NCBI RefSeq assembly: GCF_003390925.1
Contig: NZ_QUBS01000027.1
Coordinates: 124,001 to 188,000, forward strand
Direction: 5' to 3'
Source: Trinickia diaoshuihuensis
GTDB lineage: Bacteria; Pseudomonadota; Gammaproteobacteria; Burkholderiales; Burkholderiaceae
DNA: 64,000 nt
Under the pieces are notes generated by a model, which saw only the letters and a list, made by a program, of their open reading frames with translations, had not been told where the DNA came from and searched no databases. The translations under genes were made by a program, and so were the position numbers. Positions 1-9,649 of the stretch are shown here, one piece after another; the first letter of the stretch is position 1; each line of letters starts with the position of its first letter.

Positions 1-1
1 C

Positions 2-109
2 GTCAAGGGCCTGGGCGGGCAGGCCGTCGAGCGTCTGCGCGCCGGGGGACTGACTGTCGGCGACGCCTGGAGTAGCGTCGCCCCCCGCTTGGGCCGCGCG
101 TTGGGCTGA
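2..109 (+). CDS. ComEA-like helix-hairpin-helix protein, C-terminal fragment
   Basis: The open frame enters from the left edge and stops at TGA 107-109. The 35 visible residues begin VKGLGGQAVERLRAGGLTVG. This resembles the C-terminal end of the short secreted ComEA-like helix-hairpin-helix DNA-binding proteins that lie next to cysM in Burkholderia. Such proteins bind double-stranded DNA, in competent bacteria during uptake. The N-terminal signal sequence and most of the helix-hairpin-helix repeats are outside the window. The assignment rests on a short stretch plus gene order. Confidence 0.5.
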   Translation, partial: VKGLGGQAVERLRAGGLTVGDAWSSVAPRLGRALG

Positions 110-243
110 GCGATCCTTCGCATTGGGCGTCGTTTTCACCGGCCTGGCCCCCCGAGACCCTGTAAGGCGATCGCTTGGCTAGTGCTTTACAATCGGATAG
201 ATCTAATCGCTCAAGATAACGGCGCGCTGCGCGTACACATCCC

Positions 244-1146
244 ATGTCCTACAAAACCATCGAAGACACGATCGGCAATACGCCGCTCGTTCAGCTCGTC
301 CGCTTGCCCGACGATGAAATTCGTAGCCGAAACAACGTGCTGTTGGCGAAGCTGGAAGGCAATAATCCCGCGGGCTCGGTGAAGGACCGGCCGGCACTGT
401 CGATGATCGCGAAAGCCGAGGCGCGCGGACGAATCAAACCGGGCGACACGCTGATCGAGGCGACGAGCGGCAATACCGGCATCGCGCTGGCGATGGCGGC
501 GGCGATCCGCGGCTACAAGATGGTCTTGCTGATGCCCGAGGATTTGTCCGTCGAGCGGCGCCAGAGTATGGCGGCGTACGGTGCGCAAATCGTACTCACG
601 CCCGTGAAGGGCGGCATGGAATACGCCCGCGATCTCGCCGAGCAAATGCAGCGCGACGGGCGCGGGATCATCCTCGATCAGTTCGCGAACCCGGACAATC
701 CGGTTGCGCATTACGAGGCGACAGGTCCCGAGATCTGGCGCGATACCGAGGGACGCGTGACGCATTTCGTTTCGTCGATGGGCACGACCGGCACGATCAT
801 GGGCGTGTCGCGTTATCTGAAGGAGCAAAACGCGGCCATCGAAATCATCGGCGCCCAGCCCGAGGAAGGGTCGCGCATTCCGGGCATCCGCAAATGGCCC
901 GAGGCGTATTTGCCGAAGATCTTCGATCGCACGCGCGTCGACCGCGTCGAGAACGTCTCGCAAGCTGCGTCGGAGGCGATGGCGCGCCGGATGGCGTCGG
1001 TCGAGGGCATCTTCTGCGGCATATCCTCCGGCGGCGCATGCGAAGTCGCATTGCGCGTGGCGCGGCAGGTCGAGAACGCGACGATCGTTTTCATTGTTTG
1101 CGATCGCGGCGATCGCTATTTGTCGACGGGCGTATTTCCCGCCTGA
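244..1146 (+). CDS. cysM: Cysteine synthase B (O-acetylserine sulfhydrylase, CysM type)
   Basis: This PLP enzyme makes L-cysteine from O-acetyl-L-serine and sulfide (or thiosulfate in CysM types) in the cytoplasm. The 300-residue product has the N-terminal signature DTIGNTPLVQL, the PLP-lysine motif NPAGSVKDR (Lys47) and the substrate loop TSGNTG near residue 77. The phosphate-binding region SSMGTTGTIMG lies near residue 180. The length fits CysM rather than the longer CysK. No clear Shine-Dalgarno precedes ATG 244, but the conserved N-terminus supports this start. It is probably monocistronic, and it is relevant to the sulfur-scavenging genes found later in the window. Confidence 0.95.
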   Translation: MSYKTIEDTIGNTPLVQLVRLPDDEIRSRNNVLLAKLEGNNPAGSVKDRPALSMIAKAEARGRIKPGDTLIEATSGNTGIALAMAAAIRGYKMVLLMPEDLSVERRQSMAAYGAQIVLTPVKGGMEYARDLAEQMQRDGRGIILDQFANPDNPVAHYEATGPEIWRDTEGRVTHFVSSMGTTGTIMGVSRYLKEQNAAIEIIGAQPEEGSRIPGIRKWPEAYLPKIFDRTRVDRVENVSQAASEAMARRMASVEGIFCGISSGGACEVALRVARQVENATIVFIVCDRGDRYLSTGVFPA

Positions 1147-1336
1147 TCGGACTGCATGTGGCGTCGTCGGGCCGCGAATGCACCGACCGCCGTAACCGCG
1201 CATGCGCAAGCCGCGTGCGCGTTCGCGCATGAATCTCCTAACGACGTGAACGGCTAGGCTGGCCTGGCGACGGCACCTATAGTGTCCGTGGGCTGGAGCG
1301 AGCGGTGAGCGCTTGGCCGTTCGACAGGAGAAGGAT

Positions 1337-2392
1337 ATGCGAAGACGCTACCTCGAAGCGGCGACGGCGCGAATCGGCGCCGCCGCCGCTTTTTTCATGC
1401 TCGGCGCCGTCCTCTGCGGCGCCATGCTCACGCGTGTATGGGCCGGCGAGCCATCGGCATCGGCGGCCGTGAGTTCGGCACCGACGCTTGCACCGACACC
1501 CGCGCGTCATGTGCCCGTGGGTGTGCCGAGCGGCTATGTCGTCACGCCTTTCGGCTTCTTTCATCCGTCCTGCGTGCATGCGATCGGCCGCGGCCAAGTG
1601 CTGCGATTCGACGGCAGTATCGAGCGTGCCGATGGGACGATCGTACCGGTACGCGCGTGCGGCTATCCGAGCTATGGAAGGCAAGGGGGGCGCATCGAGC
1701 CCGGCGGCTCGCGTTGGGGCCCGGGATTGCCGATTCCCGGGTTGGCCGGCGCCTCGCCCGGGGCGGACGGCTGGCTCGAGGCGAGTTGGTTCAACGACAA
1801 GGCGCCGTTCGGCGGGATCGCGGCGAAATGGCTCGTGCCGTCGGCGCCGGACGCCGACGTCGGCCAAGTGCTCTACTACTTTCCCGGGCTCGAAGACTAC
1901 GAAAACATCGTCACGATCTTGCAGCCCGTGCTGGGCTGGAACGGCTTCAGCGACCATGCCTGGACGATTTCGAGTTGGAACTGCTGTACGTCGGGCAATG
2001 CGAACTACAGCAATCCCGAGCCGGTCGCGACGGGTGACGAGATCGTAGGAACCGTCAGCGGCGCTTGCCCGGCGGGCAACGTATGTTCGACGTGGAATAT
2101 CGCGACCGTCGACAAGACGACGGGCCGCCAATCGACGCTCAAACAGACGAGCAGCTTCGGTCAGACGTTCGATTGGGCATTCGCGGGCGTCGTCGAAGTC
2201 TACGGCGTCGATGCCTGCAATCAATATTCGAGCAACGGCTTCGTGGACTTTACGGCCGTCTCGCTCCTAAACGTCAACGACAAACCGATTCGCCGCCCGG
2301 GGTGGCAAGCGAGCGGCCTGCTACAAAGCAGTGCGCCGGCTTGCAATTACGGCGTGACCGTCGGGCCGTCAAGCGCCAGTTTGACGTTCTGA
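1337..2392 (+). CDS. Secreted protein of unknown function
   Basis: ATG 1337 is chosen because AGGAG (1326-1330) lies six bases upstream; the frame is also open from a TTG at 1313. The 351-residue product starts with RRR and a hydrophobic stretch (residues ~13-35) ending near AWAG-type residues (VWAGEPSA), a Sec signal peptide. The mature part is rich in Trp, Gly and Tyr. It has blocks such as WLVPSAPDADVGQVLYYFPG and ILQPVLGWNG, and about seven cysteines, suggesting an extracytoplasmic beta-sandwich stabilised by disulfides. The blocks remind me of uncharacterised secreted proteins found in fungi and bacteria. I cannot name the family or an activity. It is flanked by cysM and the convergent mltB. 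Confidence 0.75.
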   Translation: MRRRYLEAATARIGAAAAFFMLGAVLCGAMLTRVWAGEPSASAAVSSAPTLAPTPARHVPVGVPSGYVVTPFGFFHPSCVHAIGRGQVLRFDGSIERADGTIVPVRACGYPSYGRQGGRIEPGGSRWGPGLPIPGLAGASPGADGWLEASWFNDKAPFGGIAAKWLVPSAPDADVGQVLYYFPGLEDYENIVTILQPVLGWNGFSDHAWTISSWNCCTSGNANYSNPEPVATGDEIVGTVSGACPAGNVCSTWNIATVDKTTGRQSTLKQTSSFGQTFDWAFAGVVEVYGVDACNQYSSNGFVDFTAVSLLNVNDKPIRRPGWQASGLLQSSAPACNYGVTVGPSSASLTF

Positions 2393-2413
2393 CGCCGGTT
2401 CGACGCAGCCCCG

Positions 2414-3706
2414 CTACTGAGGCGGCGCGGCGTCGTCGGTCCCCGGCTGTGCGGGTACGGGCGGCGTTGCGGGCGCGGGCGCCGCGGCAGGCGCGCTAGG
2501 CATCGTCGCTGGCGGTATAGAGTTGCGCACGCCGCCGTCTTCGGCCTCGATGCGCGCCTTCACGCGCTGACCCAATTCGTACACCGCAAGGGCATAGAAA
2601 AAGCTGCGGTTGTAGCGCGTGAGGACATAGAAGTTTTGCAGCCCCAGCATGTACTGGGTAGGCTGAGCCGGCGTCGGCAAATCGACGACCGTGACGGGCG
2701 TGCTGTCCTCGGCCGCCAAATCGAGCCCCTGCTCGTCGAGCTTCATGCCGGCGCGCAGCATCTGCGCGAGGGGCCAATGCGGCTCGGGCTGACCGTCGGC
2801 GGCTGCCTGTGCGATACCGATGCTGCCGGCATCGGATGCGATGTGCCAAACGACGGGACGGCCCGTCTCCCAGCCGTTTTGCGCGAGGTAATTCGCGACG
2901 CTGCCGATCGCATCGGCCTCGCTGGCGCGCAAGTCGATATGGTGATTGCCCTCGAAGTCGACCGCGTATTTCACGATGCTGCTCGGCAAGAACTGCGGGA
3001 TGCCGATTGCGCCCGTGTAGGAGCCGAGCACCGTGGTCGGGTCGACTTGCGCGTCGCGCGTCCAAACGAGATAGTCCTCGAGGTTCTTACGGAACGTCAT
3101 CTCGCGGTCGGCGCGGTTCGGCGTATTCGGGTAATCGAACGCGAGCGTCGTCAAAGCATCGAGCACGCGGAAATTGCCCATATAGCGTCCGTACATCGTC
3201 TCGACGCCGATGATCCCGACGACCATCTCCGGCGGCACGCCGAACTGCTCGTAGGCGCGTTGCAGCGTCGCGCGGTTTTGCCGCCAAAATTTCACGCCCG
3301 CGTTGATCCGCACGGGATCGAGAAAGCGCGCTTGATAAACGCGCCAGTTCTTGGGAAACGGTTTGGGCGAAGGTGTCACGAGCTTGACTGCCGTCGCCGA
3401 ATAATTGACGCCGGCGAACAGCGCGTGCAGCGCGGCAGGATCGAAATCGTAGCGCGCCACCATGTCGTCGATGAACGCATTGACGTCGGCGTTATCGGCG
3501 TAGCGCTGCGGAACGATTTCTTCCTCGAAGGTGGAACCGGACGGCGCCGCTTGCGGAACCTGGTTTTGCGCGACGCCCGCCGCGCGCTTGGCCGGCACGT
3601 TTTGGGCGCGGGCACCCTGCCAACACACGGAGGCGGCGAAAGCCAGGGCGGCGAGCACGGCGATGCGTCGCCGTTTTGCTGCGGGTGAAGCGGAGTGACC
3701 GGTCAT
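2414..3706 (-). CDS. mltB: Membrane-bound lytic murein transglycosylase B
   Basis: This enzyme cleaves the MurNAc-GlcNAc bond of peptidoglycan with 1,6-anhydro ring formation, in the periplasm. The frame is open to 3988, but the start at 3706 (MTGHSASPAAKRRR) puts a basic n-region and hydrophobic signal segment (residues ~14-34) at the N-terminus, as expected. The product is 430 residues. The SLT_2-type catalytic core includes GIIGVETMYGRYMGNFRVLD with the predicted catalytic Glu169, followed by SYTGAIGIPQFLPSS. The tail is Pro/Ala-rich (PAAAPAPATPPVPAQP). No lipobox cysteine is obvious, so it may be a soluble periplasmic form. No strong Shine-Dalgarno is seen. Confidence 0.92.
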   Translation of the reverse strand: MTGHSASPAAKRRRIAVLAALAFAASVCWQGARAQNVPAKRAAGVAQNQVPQAAPSGSTFEEEIVPQRYADNADVNAFIDDMVARYDFDPAALHALFAGVNYSATAVKLVTPSPKPFPKNWRVYQARFLDPVRINAGVKFWRQNRATLQRAYEQFGVPPEMVVGIIGVETMYGRYMGNFRVLDALTTLAFDYPNTPNRADREMTFRKNLEDYLVWTRDAQVDPTTVLGSYTGAIGIPQFLPSSIVKYAVDFEGNHHIDLRASEADAIGSVANYLAQNGWETGRPVVWHIASDAGSIGIAQAAADGQPEPHWPLAQMLRAGMKLDEQGLDLAAEDSTPVTVVDLPTPAQPTQYMLGLQNFYVLTRYNRSFFYALAVYELGQRVKARIEAEDGGVRNSIPPATMPSAPAAAPAPATPPVPAQPGTDDAAPPQ

Positions 3707-3964
3707 AGGAAGGCAAAGGCAAGGGTTCGGCGCAGTATAACGAACGGCCGCCGAAGGCGGAACCGCCCGGCGGCGAATCGAGCCTTTTTCCACTACATAC
3801 CGGGGCCGGCGGCCTGACGGTTCGACCTTGCGCGGGCGGGCCTGCACGCAATGCGACGCAATGCCGGCGGCAGGCTGTGGTAACGTAGGCCGATCACCGG
3901 CCGAGCTTAAAGGCCGCTCAAGCGACTCAGGAGACATGCCGCGCCGCGCGGCACACGAACGATC

Positions 3965-4888
3965 ATGGCGACCGCCTTCTATTCTCACCCCGATTGCCTC
4001 TTACACGAGATGGGGCCCGGGCATCCCGAATGCCCGGAGCGGCTTACCGCGATCGAGGATCAATTGATTTTGAGCCGCATCGCCGAATTGATCGAGCGCG
4101 AGAGCGCTCCGCTCGCCGATCTGGCCGAGTTGGCGCGCGTACACACGCGCGCACATATCGAGTTCATCGAGCGCAGCGCGCCGAGCGAAGGGCATGCATG
4201 GATCGATCCCGACACGGCCATGAATCCCCATACATGGCAAGCGGCGCTGCGCGCGGCCGGCGCCGCGGTCGCGGCGACCGATGCGGTGATCGAGGGGCGT
4301 TACGAAAATGCATTTTGCGGGGTACGTCCTCCGGGCCACCATGCGGAGCCCGCTCGTGCGATGGGGTTCTGTTTCTTCAACAATGTCGCGATCGCGGCGC
4401 GCCATGCACTCGAAGTGCATGGGCTCGCGCGCGTTGCGATCATCGATTTCGACGTGCACCACGGCAATGGCACCGAAGCCGCCTTCGCGGGAGACGAACG
4501 CGTGCTGATGTGCAGCTTCTTTCAGCATCCGTTCTATCCGTTCAGCGGCGCCGACAATCAAGCGCCGAACATGGTCAATTTGCCGATGCCCGCCCGCACG
4601 CCCGGAGCGGTCGTGCGCGAGGCCATCGATATGGTTTGGCTGCCGCGGCTCGAGGCGTTCAAGCCCGAGATGATTTTTATTTCGGCCGGATTCGACGCCC
4701 ATCGCGAGGATGATCTCGGCAATATGGGCCTCGTCGAAAACGACTACACGTGGATCACGCAGCAGGTACGCGCGATCGCCGAACGCCACGCGCGCGGACG
4801 CATCGTCAGTTGCCTCGAAGGCGGCTACAACTTGTCGGCGCTCGGACGCAGCGTGGTGGCGCATATTCGCGCCTTGGCCGGGATTTGA
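3965..4888 (+). CDS. Histone-deacetylase-family zinc amidohydrolase
   Basis: The 307-residue protein belongs to the arginase/deacetylase superfamily (acetoin-utilisation or acetylpolyamine amidohydrolase type). These zinc hydrolases deacetylate small amides or protein lysines in the cytoplasm. Visible motifs are HPECPERL (residues ~20-27), RPPGHHAEP (His125/His126 of the charge relay), DFDVHHGNGTE (zinc ligands Asp163 and His165) and SAGFDAH (third zinc ligand Asp244). All catalytic residues are present. The physiological substrate cannot be read from the sequence. An enoyl-CoA hydratase gene follows 62 bases later on the same strand and may be cotranscribed. Confidence 0.9.
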   Translation: MATAFYSHPDCLLHEMGPGHPECPERLTAIEDQLILSRIAELIERESAPLADLAELARVHTRAHIEFIERSAPSEGHAWIDPDTAMNPHTWQAALRAAGAAVAATDAVIEGRYENAFCGVRPPGHHAEPARAMGFCFFNNVAIAARHALEVHGLARVAIIDFDVHHGNGTEAAFAGDERVLMCSFFQHPFYPFSGADNQAPNMVNLPMPARTPGAVVREAIDMVWLPRLEAFKPEMIFISAGFDAHREDDLGNMGLVENDYTWITQQVRAIAERHARGRIVSCLEGGYNLSALGRSVVAHIRALAGI

Positions 4889-4950
4889 CGCCGGACGCAT
4901 CGAGCCGCATCCGTTGCGGGCCGCTCACCGATATCACGAGTCGACACATC

Positions 4951-5784
4951 ATGAATTCCTTCTCACCGTCTTCGCCTTCGCCTTCCGATTCCGCGATTGC
5001 TTCCTCCGATACGCTGCTCGTCGAGCATGCCGCCTACGGCCTGCCCGGCGTCGTGCGTGTCACGCTCAATCGCCCGGGCGCGTTCAACGCGTTGTCGATG
5101 CAAGTGCTCGACGAATTGCAAGCGACGTTTTCGGCGATTTCGACATCCGGCGCGCGTGTCGTCGTCTTGGCGGCCGAGGGGCGGGCCTTTTGCGCCGGGC
5201 ATGACCTGAAGGAGATGCAGGCAACGCCGTCGCTCGACTTTTATCAAAAGCTATTCGCGCGCTGCTCCGCGCTCATGATGACGATTCAACGGATGCCGCA
5301 GCCGGTTATCGCGCGCGTGCAAGGGACCGCGACGGCGGCCGGCTGTCAGCTCGTCGCCATGTGCGATTTGGCCGTCGCGGCCGATACGGCGCGCTTCGCG
5401 ACCTCGGGTGTGAATTACGGTTTGTTCTGCTCCACGCCCGCCGTGCCGCTATCGCGCAACGTGGGGCGCAAGGCGGCGTTCGAGATGCTGATGACCGGTG
5501 ATTTCATCGATGCGGCGAAGGCGAGGGAGCTTGGGCTCATCAACCATATGACGCCGCTCGATGCGCTCGACACCGACGTGGCGGCGCTCGCCAAAAGCAT
5601 CTGCGAAAAGCCGGCCGCCGCGGTCAGCACGGGCAAGTCGCTTTTCTACCGGCAATTGGAGACGGGGATCGAGGCTGCGTATCAGATGGCGAGCCAAGCG
5701 ATCGCCTGCAATGCGATCGATCCGGCCGCTCAGGAAGGCATGCAAGCCTTCGTCGAAAAACGCGCGCCGCGCTGGAAGGCGTAA
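4951..5784 (+). CDS. Enoyl-CoA hydratase/isomerase family protein (ECHDC3-like)
   Basis: This is a crotonase-fold protein of 277 residues. ATG 4951 is chosen because homologous sequence begins shortly after it (LLVEHAAYGLPGVVRVTLNR); the frame is open further upstream. The CoA-binding/oxyanion block is GRAFCAGHDLKEM (residues ~77-89). The second block, GTATAAGCQLVAMCDLAVAA, is followed by GLFCSTPAVPLSRNVGRKAA. The latter resembles the ECHDC3-like branch of the family, whose substrate is uncertain. It probably acts on a fatty acyl-CoA. It lies just downstream of the deacetylase gene. Confidence 0.85.
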   Translation: MNSFSPSSPSPSDSAIASSDTLLVEHAAYGLPGVVRVTLNRPGAFNALSMQVLDELQATFSAISTSGARVVVLAAEGRAFCAGHDLKEMQATPSLDFYQKLFARCSALMMTIQRMPQPVIARVQGTATAAGCQLVAMCDLAVAADTARFATSGVNYGLFCSTPAVPLSRNVGRKAAFEMLMTGDFIDAAKARELGLINHMTPLDALDTDVAALAKSICEKPAAAVSTGKSLFYRQLETGIEAAYQMASQAIACNAIDPAAQEGMQAFVEKRAPRWKA

Positions 5785-5821
5785 CCGCGTTGCCTGCGCA
5801 CGCAACCACGCGCTTACGAGC

Positions 5822-6736
5822 TCACGCGCGTGCGAGTATCCACTCGATCAACGCATCGATCGCTCGATCGCGATCGAGATCGTTCATCGTCTCGTGATAA
5901 GCGCCCTCATAGAGCATTAGGGTGCGGTCGCTGCTGCCGGCATGCGCGGCGAATGCACGACTACCCTCGGGCTCGGTCAACTTGTCGGCCGTGCCGTGAA
6001 AGACGAGTACCGGGAGCCGTAGCGAGGCGCGCCCCTGCTCGATGCGCGCCATCGCGGCGAGGATCTGCTCGCCGGTGCGCGCCGGCACCGCGTCATGATG
6101 GACGAGCGGATCCGTGCGGTTCGCTTCGACCACGAGCGCGTCGCGCGAGAGCAGCGCGGGCTCGATTTTCATCGCCTTGTAGCGCGGCCATAGGCGGCTG
6201 ACGATGCGGCTTGCCGCCAGCATCCAGCGCGGAACGTCTTTCCCCGGTGCCAGCGCCGGGCTCGATAAGATAAGGCCCGCGACGGGGCGCCGTTCCTTAA
6301 CGAAGGTTTCGAGCCGCTCAATCGCAAAAAGCGTCGCGATCGTGCCCCCCATGCTGTGACCCATCAGAAAGAGCGGGATATTCGGCTGTGACGCCGCGTC
6401 GAGCAATGCGCGCGCGTCGTCCAAATACGCGTCGAAACGCGTGACCCAAGCGCGCTCGCCCGGCGAACGTCCATGCCCGCGCAGGTCCAGTGCGACGAGT
6501 TCGATCCCCGCCGCGCCGAACCGCTCGGCAAGTGCCGCATATCGCCCCGCGTGTTCGGCCAAGCCGTGTAGCAGCGCGACCGTGGCCTTTGCCGGCGCGG
6601 TGCTCGGCCAACGATACAAGGCAAGCTCGACGTCGTCGGCGGTGCGGACGGAGCCGGCCGGGACCGGCCGCGCGGCAGTGCGGCTCTTTGTCGCGGCTGA
6701 GTTGAATTCGTCCTGCGGCGCTGCCGTGCTCGACAT
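5822..6736 (-). CDS. Alpha/beta hydrolase, monoacylglycerol-lipase-like
   Basis: The 304-residue protein has the serine-hydrolase nucleophile elbow LMGHSMGGT and an early VALLHGLAEHAGRYAALAER block with the oxyanion region. It also has DLRGHGRSPGERAWV and a C-terminal LVFHGTADKLTEPEGS (acid) plus YEGAYHETMND (catalytic His) arrangement. This matches the Hydrolase_4 (serine aminopeptidase S33/monoglyceride lipase) family, which hydrolyses monoacylglycerols or lysophospholipids. The start at 6736 is supported by GGAG on the minus strand (plus-strand 6744-6747), seven bases before ATG. There is no signal peptide. Confidence 0.88.
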   Translation of the reverse strand: MSSTAAPQDEFNSAATKSRTAARPVPAGSVRTADDVELALYRWPSTAPAKATVALLHGLAEHAGRYAALAERFGAAGIELVALDLRGHGRSPGERAWVTRFDAYLDDARALLDAASQPNIPLFLMGHSMGGTIATLFAIERLETFVKERRPVAGLILSSPALAPGKDVPRWMLAASRIVSRLWPRYKAMKIEPALLSRDALVVEANRTDPLVHHDAVPARTGEQILAAMARIEQGRASLRLPVLVFHGTADKLTEPEGSRAFAAHAGSSDRTLMLYEGAYHETMNDLDRDRAIDALIEWILARA

Positions 6737-6984
6737 GGCTCGTCTCCATCGGGTGTCGTTTGCGCTGGATCATAGCCGTTCGGCAGGATCGTCACGTCTC
6801 GAGGGCGGTGGCGTACGCCTCTAATAGCTTTTGGTCATTAAGCCTCGGTAATTAATTATTAAGCGCTATTTGTGCGACGCGATAAAATCGCATTTCGTCA
6901 TTTCTTTTCCACGCTGCAACGGCGGCCGAACCGCGCGATCGGGCAGCGCGCCTGCCTGCGCGGCTCCCGCCGTTTTGTTTTTTC

Positions 6985-8016
6985 ATGATCGAACTACGCC
7001 ATCTCTCGCAGCGCTTCGCCGGCCCCAACGGGTGGATCGAGGCGCTGCATGACATCAATCTGACTATTCCGGCGGGCCAGATCTTCGGCATCATCGGCCG
7101 TAGCGGCGCGGGCAAGAGCACGCTCGTGCGCACGATCAATCTCCTCACTCGGCCCACGACCGGCGAGGTCATCGTCGACGGCAAGCAGTTGACCACGCTC
7201 ACAGCGCAGCAACTGCGCGAGGCGCGCCGGGAAATCGGCATGGTATTCCAGCATTTCAATTTGCTGAACTCGCGAACGGTGTTCGATAACGTCGCATTGC
7301 CGCTCGAACTCGCGGGCATGAAGCGCGCGCAAATCGAGGCGACCGTCTTGCCGCTGCTCGAACTCGTCGGCTTGACGGCCTTGAAGGATCGCTACCCCGC
7401 GCGCATCAGCGGCGGACAAAAGCAGCGCGTGGGCATTGCTCGCGCGCTCGCGAGCCGGCCCAAGGTATTGCTCTCCGACGAGGCTACCTCCGCCCTCGAT
7501 CCCGAGACGACGCGCTCGATTCTCGAATTGCTCCGGCGCATCAATCGCGAACTGAACCTGACGATCGTCCTCATCACGCATCAGATGGAAGTGATCAAGG
7601 ACGTTTGCGATCGTGTGGCCGTGCTCGATGCCGGGCGTGTCGTCGAAGAGGGCGAGGTCGTCGACGTGTTTCTGAAGCCGCGCCACGCCGTGACGCGGGC
7701 GCTGCTCGGCGACGTCATCGCGCATGAGCTTCCGAGCGCCGTGAAGGCGCGCGTGGCCGCGCAATTGGAGGCGGGCGAGGGGCAGTTGCTGCGGCTCGCA
7801 TTCGCCGGCGCGGGCGTGGATCGGCCGATCTTGTCGGAGACGATTCGTCGCTACGCGCTCGATTTCAACATCCTGCACGGGCAGGTCGATGAGATCCAAG
7901 GACGCGCATTCGGCTCGCTCGCCGTATTGGCGGGCGGCGAACCGGGGCAGTTGACCGCCGCGTTGCATTTCTTGCGCGAGCAAGGCGTTGTCGTCGAGGA
8001 GCTGTCTCATGTTTAA
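6985..8016 (+). CDS. metN: Methionine ABC importer, ATP-binding subunit
   Basis: The 343-residue ATPase powers uptake of D- and L-methionine through MetI. Walker A is GRSGAGKST, the signature is SGGQKQRVG and Walker B is [12 protein letters not shown], with the H-loop at LITHQME. Residues ~265-343 form the C-terminal NIL regulatory domain ([20 protein letters not shown]), which senses methionine in this family. The gene overlaps metI by eight bases, implying translational coupling. No metQ follows metI; a MetQ-like gene lies 22 kb away in the sulfur island. Confidence 0.95.
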   Translation: MIELRHLSQRFAGPNGWIEALHDINLTIPAGQIFGIIGRSGAGKSTLVRTINLLTRPTTGEVIVDGKQLTTLTAQQLREARREIGMVFQHFNLLNSRTVFDNVALPLELAGMKRAQIEATVLPLLELVGLTALKDRYPARISGGQKQRVGIARALASRPKVLLSDEATSALDPETTRSILELLRRINRELNLTIVLITHQMEVIKDVCDRVAVLDAGRVVEEGEVVDVFLKPRHAVTRALLGDVIAHELPSAVKARVAAQLEAGEGQLLRLAFAGAGVDRPILSETIRRYALDFNILHGQVDEIQGRAFGSLAVLAGGEPGQLTAALHFLREQGVVVEELSHV

Positions 8017-8662
8017 CGAAATGTCCTCGATGTTCGTCCAGTCGTTTTGGGAAACGCTGATCATGGTCGGCATCTCGGGCGGCGTGGGCGCGCTCGTCGG
8101 CCTGCCGCTCGGCGTGCTGCTGTTTCTGACCGATCGCGGCGGCGTGCTGCAAAACGTGACCGCCAACCGCGTGATGGGTCTGACGGTCAATGCAGTGCGT
8201 TCGACGCCTTTCATCATCCTGCTCGTCGCCGTGATCCCGTTCACGCGGCTCGTCGTCGGCACGTCGATCGGCACGGCGGCCGCCGTCGTGCCGCTTACGA
8301 TCGCCTGCGCGCCGTTCTTTGCGCGGCTCGTCGAAACGGCGCTGCGCGAGGTCGATCCGGGGCTCATCGAAACCGCAGAAGCGCTGGGCGCGACGACGCG
8401 GCAGATCGTCTTCAAGGTGTTGCTGCCCGAAGCGTTGCCGGGCATCGTCGCCGGTCTGACGATCACGTTCGTCTCGCTCGTGAGCTACTCGGCCATGGCC
8501 GGCGCGATCGGCGGCGGCGGATTGGGCGATTTGGGCATCCGCTACGGCTATCAGCGATTCCTGCCCGAGGTCATGGTGACGGTCGTTGTCATCCTGATCG
8601 TGTTCGTACAACTCGTGCAATCGTTCGGCGATTGGTTGGTACGTCGTCTGAGCCATCGGTGA
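8009..8662 (+). CDS. metI: Methionine ABC importer, permease subunit
   Basis: ATG 8009 overlaps the end of metN and gives a 217-residue product, the usual MetI length. Five or so hydrophobic segments are visible. The coupling (EAA) loop reads [26 protein letters not shown], contacting MetN at the inner membrane. [20 protein letters not shown] near the C-terminus is typical of MetI. The substrate-binding partner is missing from the operon. Confidence 0.95.
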   Translation: MFNEMSSMFVQSFWETLIMVGISGGVGALVGLPLGVLLFLTDRGGVLQNVTANRVMGLTVNAVRSTPFIILLVAVIPFTRLVVGTSIGTAAAVVPLTIACAPFFARLVETALREVDPGLIETAEALGATTRQIVFKVLLPEALPGIVAGLTITFVSLVSYSAMAGAIGGGGLGDLGIRYGYQRFLPEVMVTVVVILIVFVQLVQSFGDWLVRRLSHR

Positions 8663-8838
8663 GCCGCGTGCGTTAGAGGCCTTGGTCGAAACCGGGGCTT
8701 GGCGCGCGGCGCGCTTCGTCTTTAAAATAAAACGATCGTTCGTTATTCCGAAGTGCGCCGCCCCGGTGCGTTCGCGGCAATTTGCCATTGGGGCTTTGCC
8801 GGACCGCCGGTTAATGCGGCCGCGGCATGGGCTGTCGC

Positions 8839-8844
8839 TATAAT
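8839..8844 (+). promoter_or_regulatory. -10 element (TATAAT) upstream of etfBA
   Basis: A perfect TATAAT lies 40 bases before the etfB start codon. No good -35 hexamer is visible at 16-18 bases upstream. A ten-base palindrome, AACGATCGTT, lies further upstream at 8731-8740 and could be a regulator site. Weak support beyond the -10 match. Confidence 0.4.
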
Positions 8845-8883
8845 GGCGCTGGGTTGACGTATTCGTAACTTTGGAGCGTGTGC

Positions 8884-9633
8884 ATGAAAATTTTGGTGCC
8901 TGTCAAGCGCGTGGTCGACTACAACGTCAAGGTCCGGGTGAAGTCGGACGGCACGGGCGTCGACATTGCGAATGTGAAGATGTCGATGAACCCGTTCGAC
9001 GAAATCGCCGTTGAAGAGGCGGTGCGTCTGAAGGAAGCGGGCGTGGCCACGGAAGTGGTGGCGGTGTCGGCTGGCGTCGCGCAAGCGCAAGAAACGCTGC
9101 GCACGGCGCTGGCGATCGGTGCCGATCGCGCGATCCTCATCGAGTCGAACGAAGACCTGCAGCCGCTGGCTGTCGCGAAGCTGCTCAAGGCGCTCGTCGA
9201 CAAGGAGCAACCGCAGCTCGTGATTCTCGGCAAGCAAGCGATCGACGACGACTCGAATCAAACGGGTCAGATGCTCGCTGCCTTGGCGAATCTGCCGCAA
9301 GCGACGTTCGCCTCGAAGGTGACGGTCGCCGACGGCAAGGCGACGGTTGCACGCGAAGTGGACGGCGGCGCCGAGACGCTGACCTTGACCCTGCCGGCCG
9401 TGGTGACGACCGATCTGCGCCTGAACGAGCCGCGCTACGTGACGCTGCCCAACATCATGAAGGCGAAGAAAAAGCCGCTCGAAACGATCAAGCCCGAAGA
9501 CCTCGGTGTGGACGTCGCTCCTCGTTTGAAGACGCTGAAGGTGGCCGAGCCGCCCAAGCGCAGTGCCGGCGTGATGGTGCCGGACGTTCAGACGCTGGTC
9601 GAGAAGCTGAAGACCGAAGCCAAGGTGCTGTGA
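8884..9633 (+). CDS. etfB: Electron transfer flavoprotein beta subunit
   Basis: EtfB with EtfA passes electrons from acyl-CoA dehydrogenases to ETF-ubiquinone oxidoreductase and carries AMP. ATG 8884 is chosen over GTG 8878 because GGAG at 8873-8876 is seven bases upstream and the product is then 249 residues, the family's normal length. [20 protein letters not shown] and [16 protein letters not shown] are characteristic of the N-terminus. etfA follows 16 bases later. It is likely the electron acceptor for the many acyl-CoA dehydrogenases encoded in this window. Confidence 0.97.
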   Translation: MKILVPVKRVVDYNVKVRVKSDGTGVDIANVKMSMNPFDEIAVEEAVRLKEAGVATEVVAVSAGVAQAQETLRTALAIGADRAILIESNEDLQPLAVAKLLKALVDKEQPQLVILGKQAIDDDSNQTGQMLAALANLPQATFASKVTVADGKATVAREVDGGAETLTLTLPAVVTTDLRLNEPRYVTLPNIMKAKKKPLETIKPEDLGVDVAPRLKTLKVAEPPKRSAGVMVPDVQTLVEKLKTEAKVL

Positions 9634-9649
9634 GAGAGGGACTAAACAA

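Noticed and set aside
6994-8466. 490-codon minus-strand open frame opposite metN-metI
   Set aside because: It is antisense to two certain transporter genes, with a low-complexity Arg/Ser/Ala composition typical of GC-rich shadow frames and no family motif.
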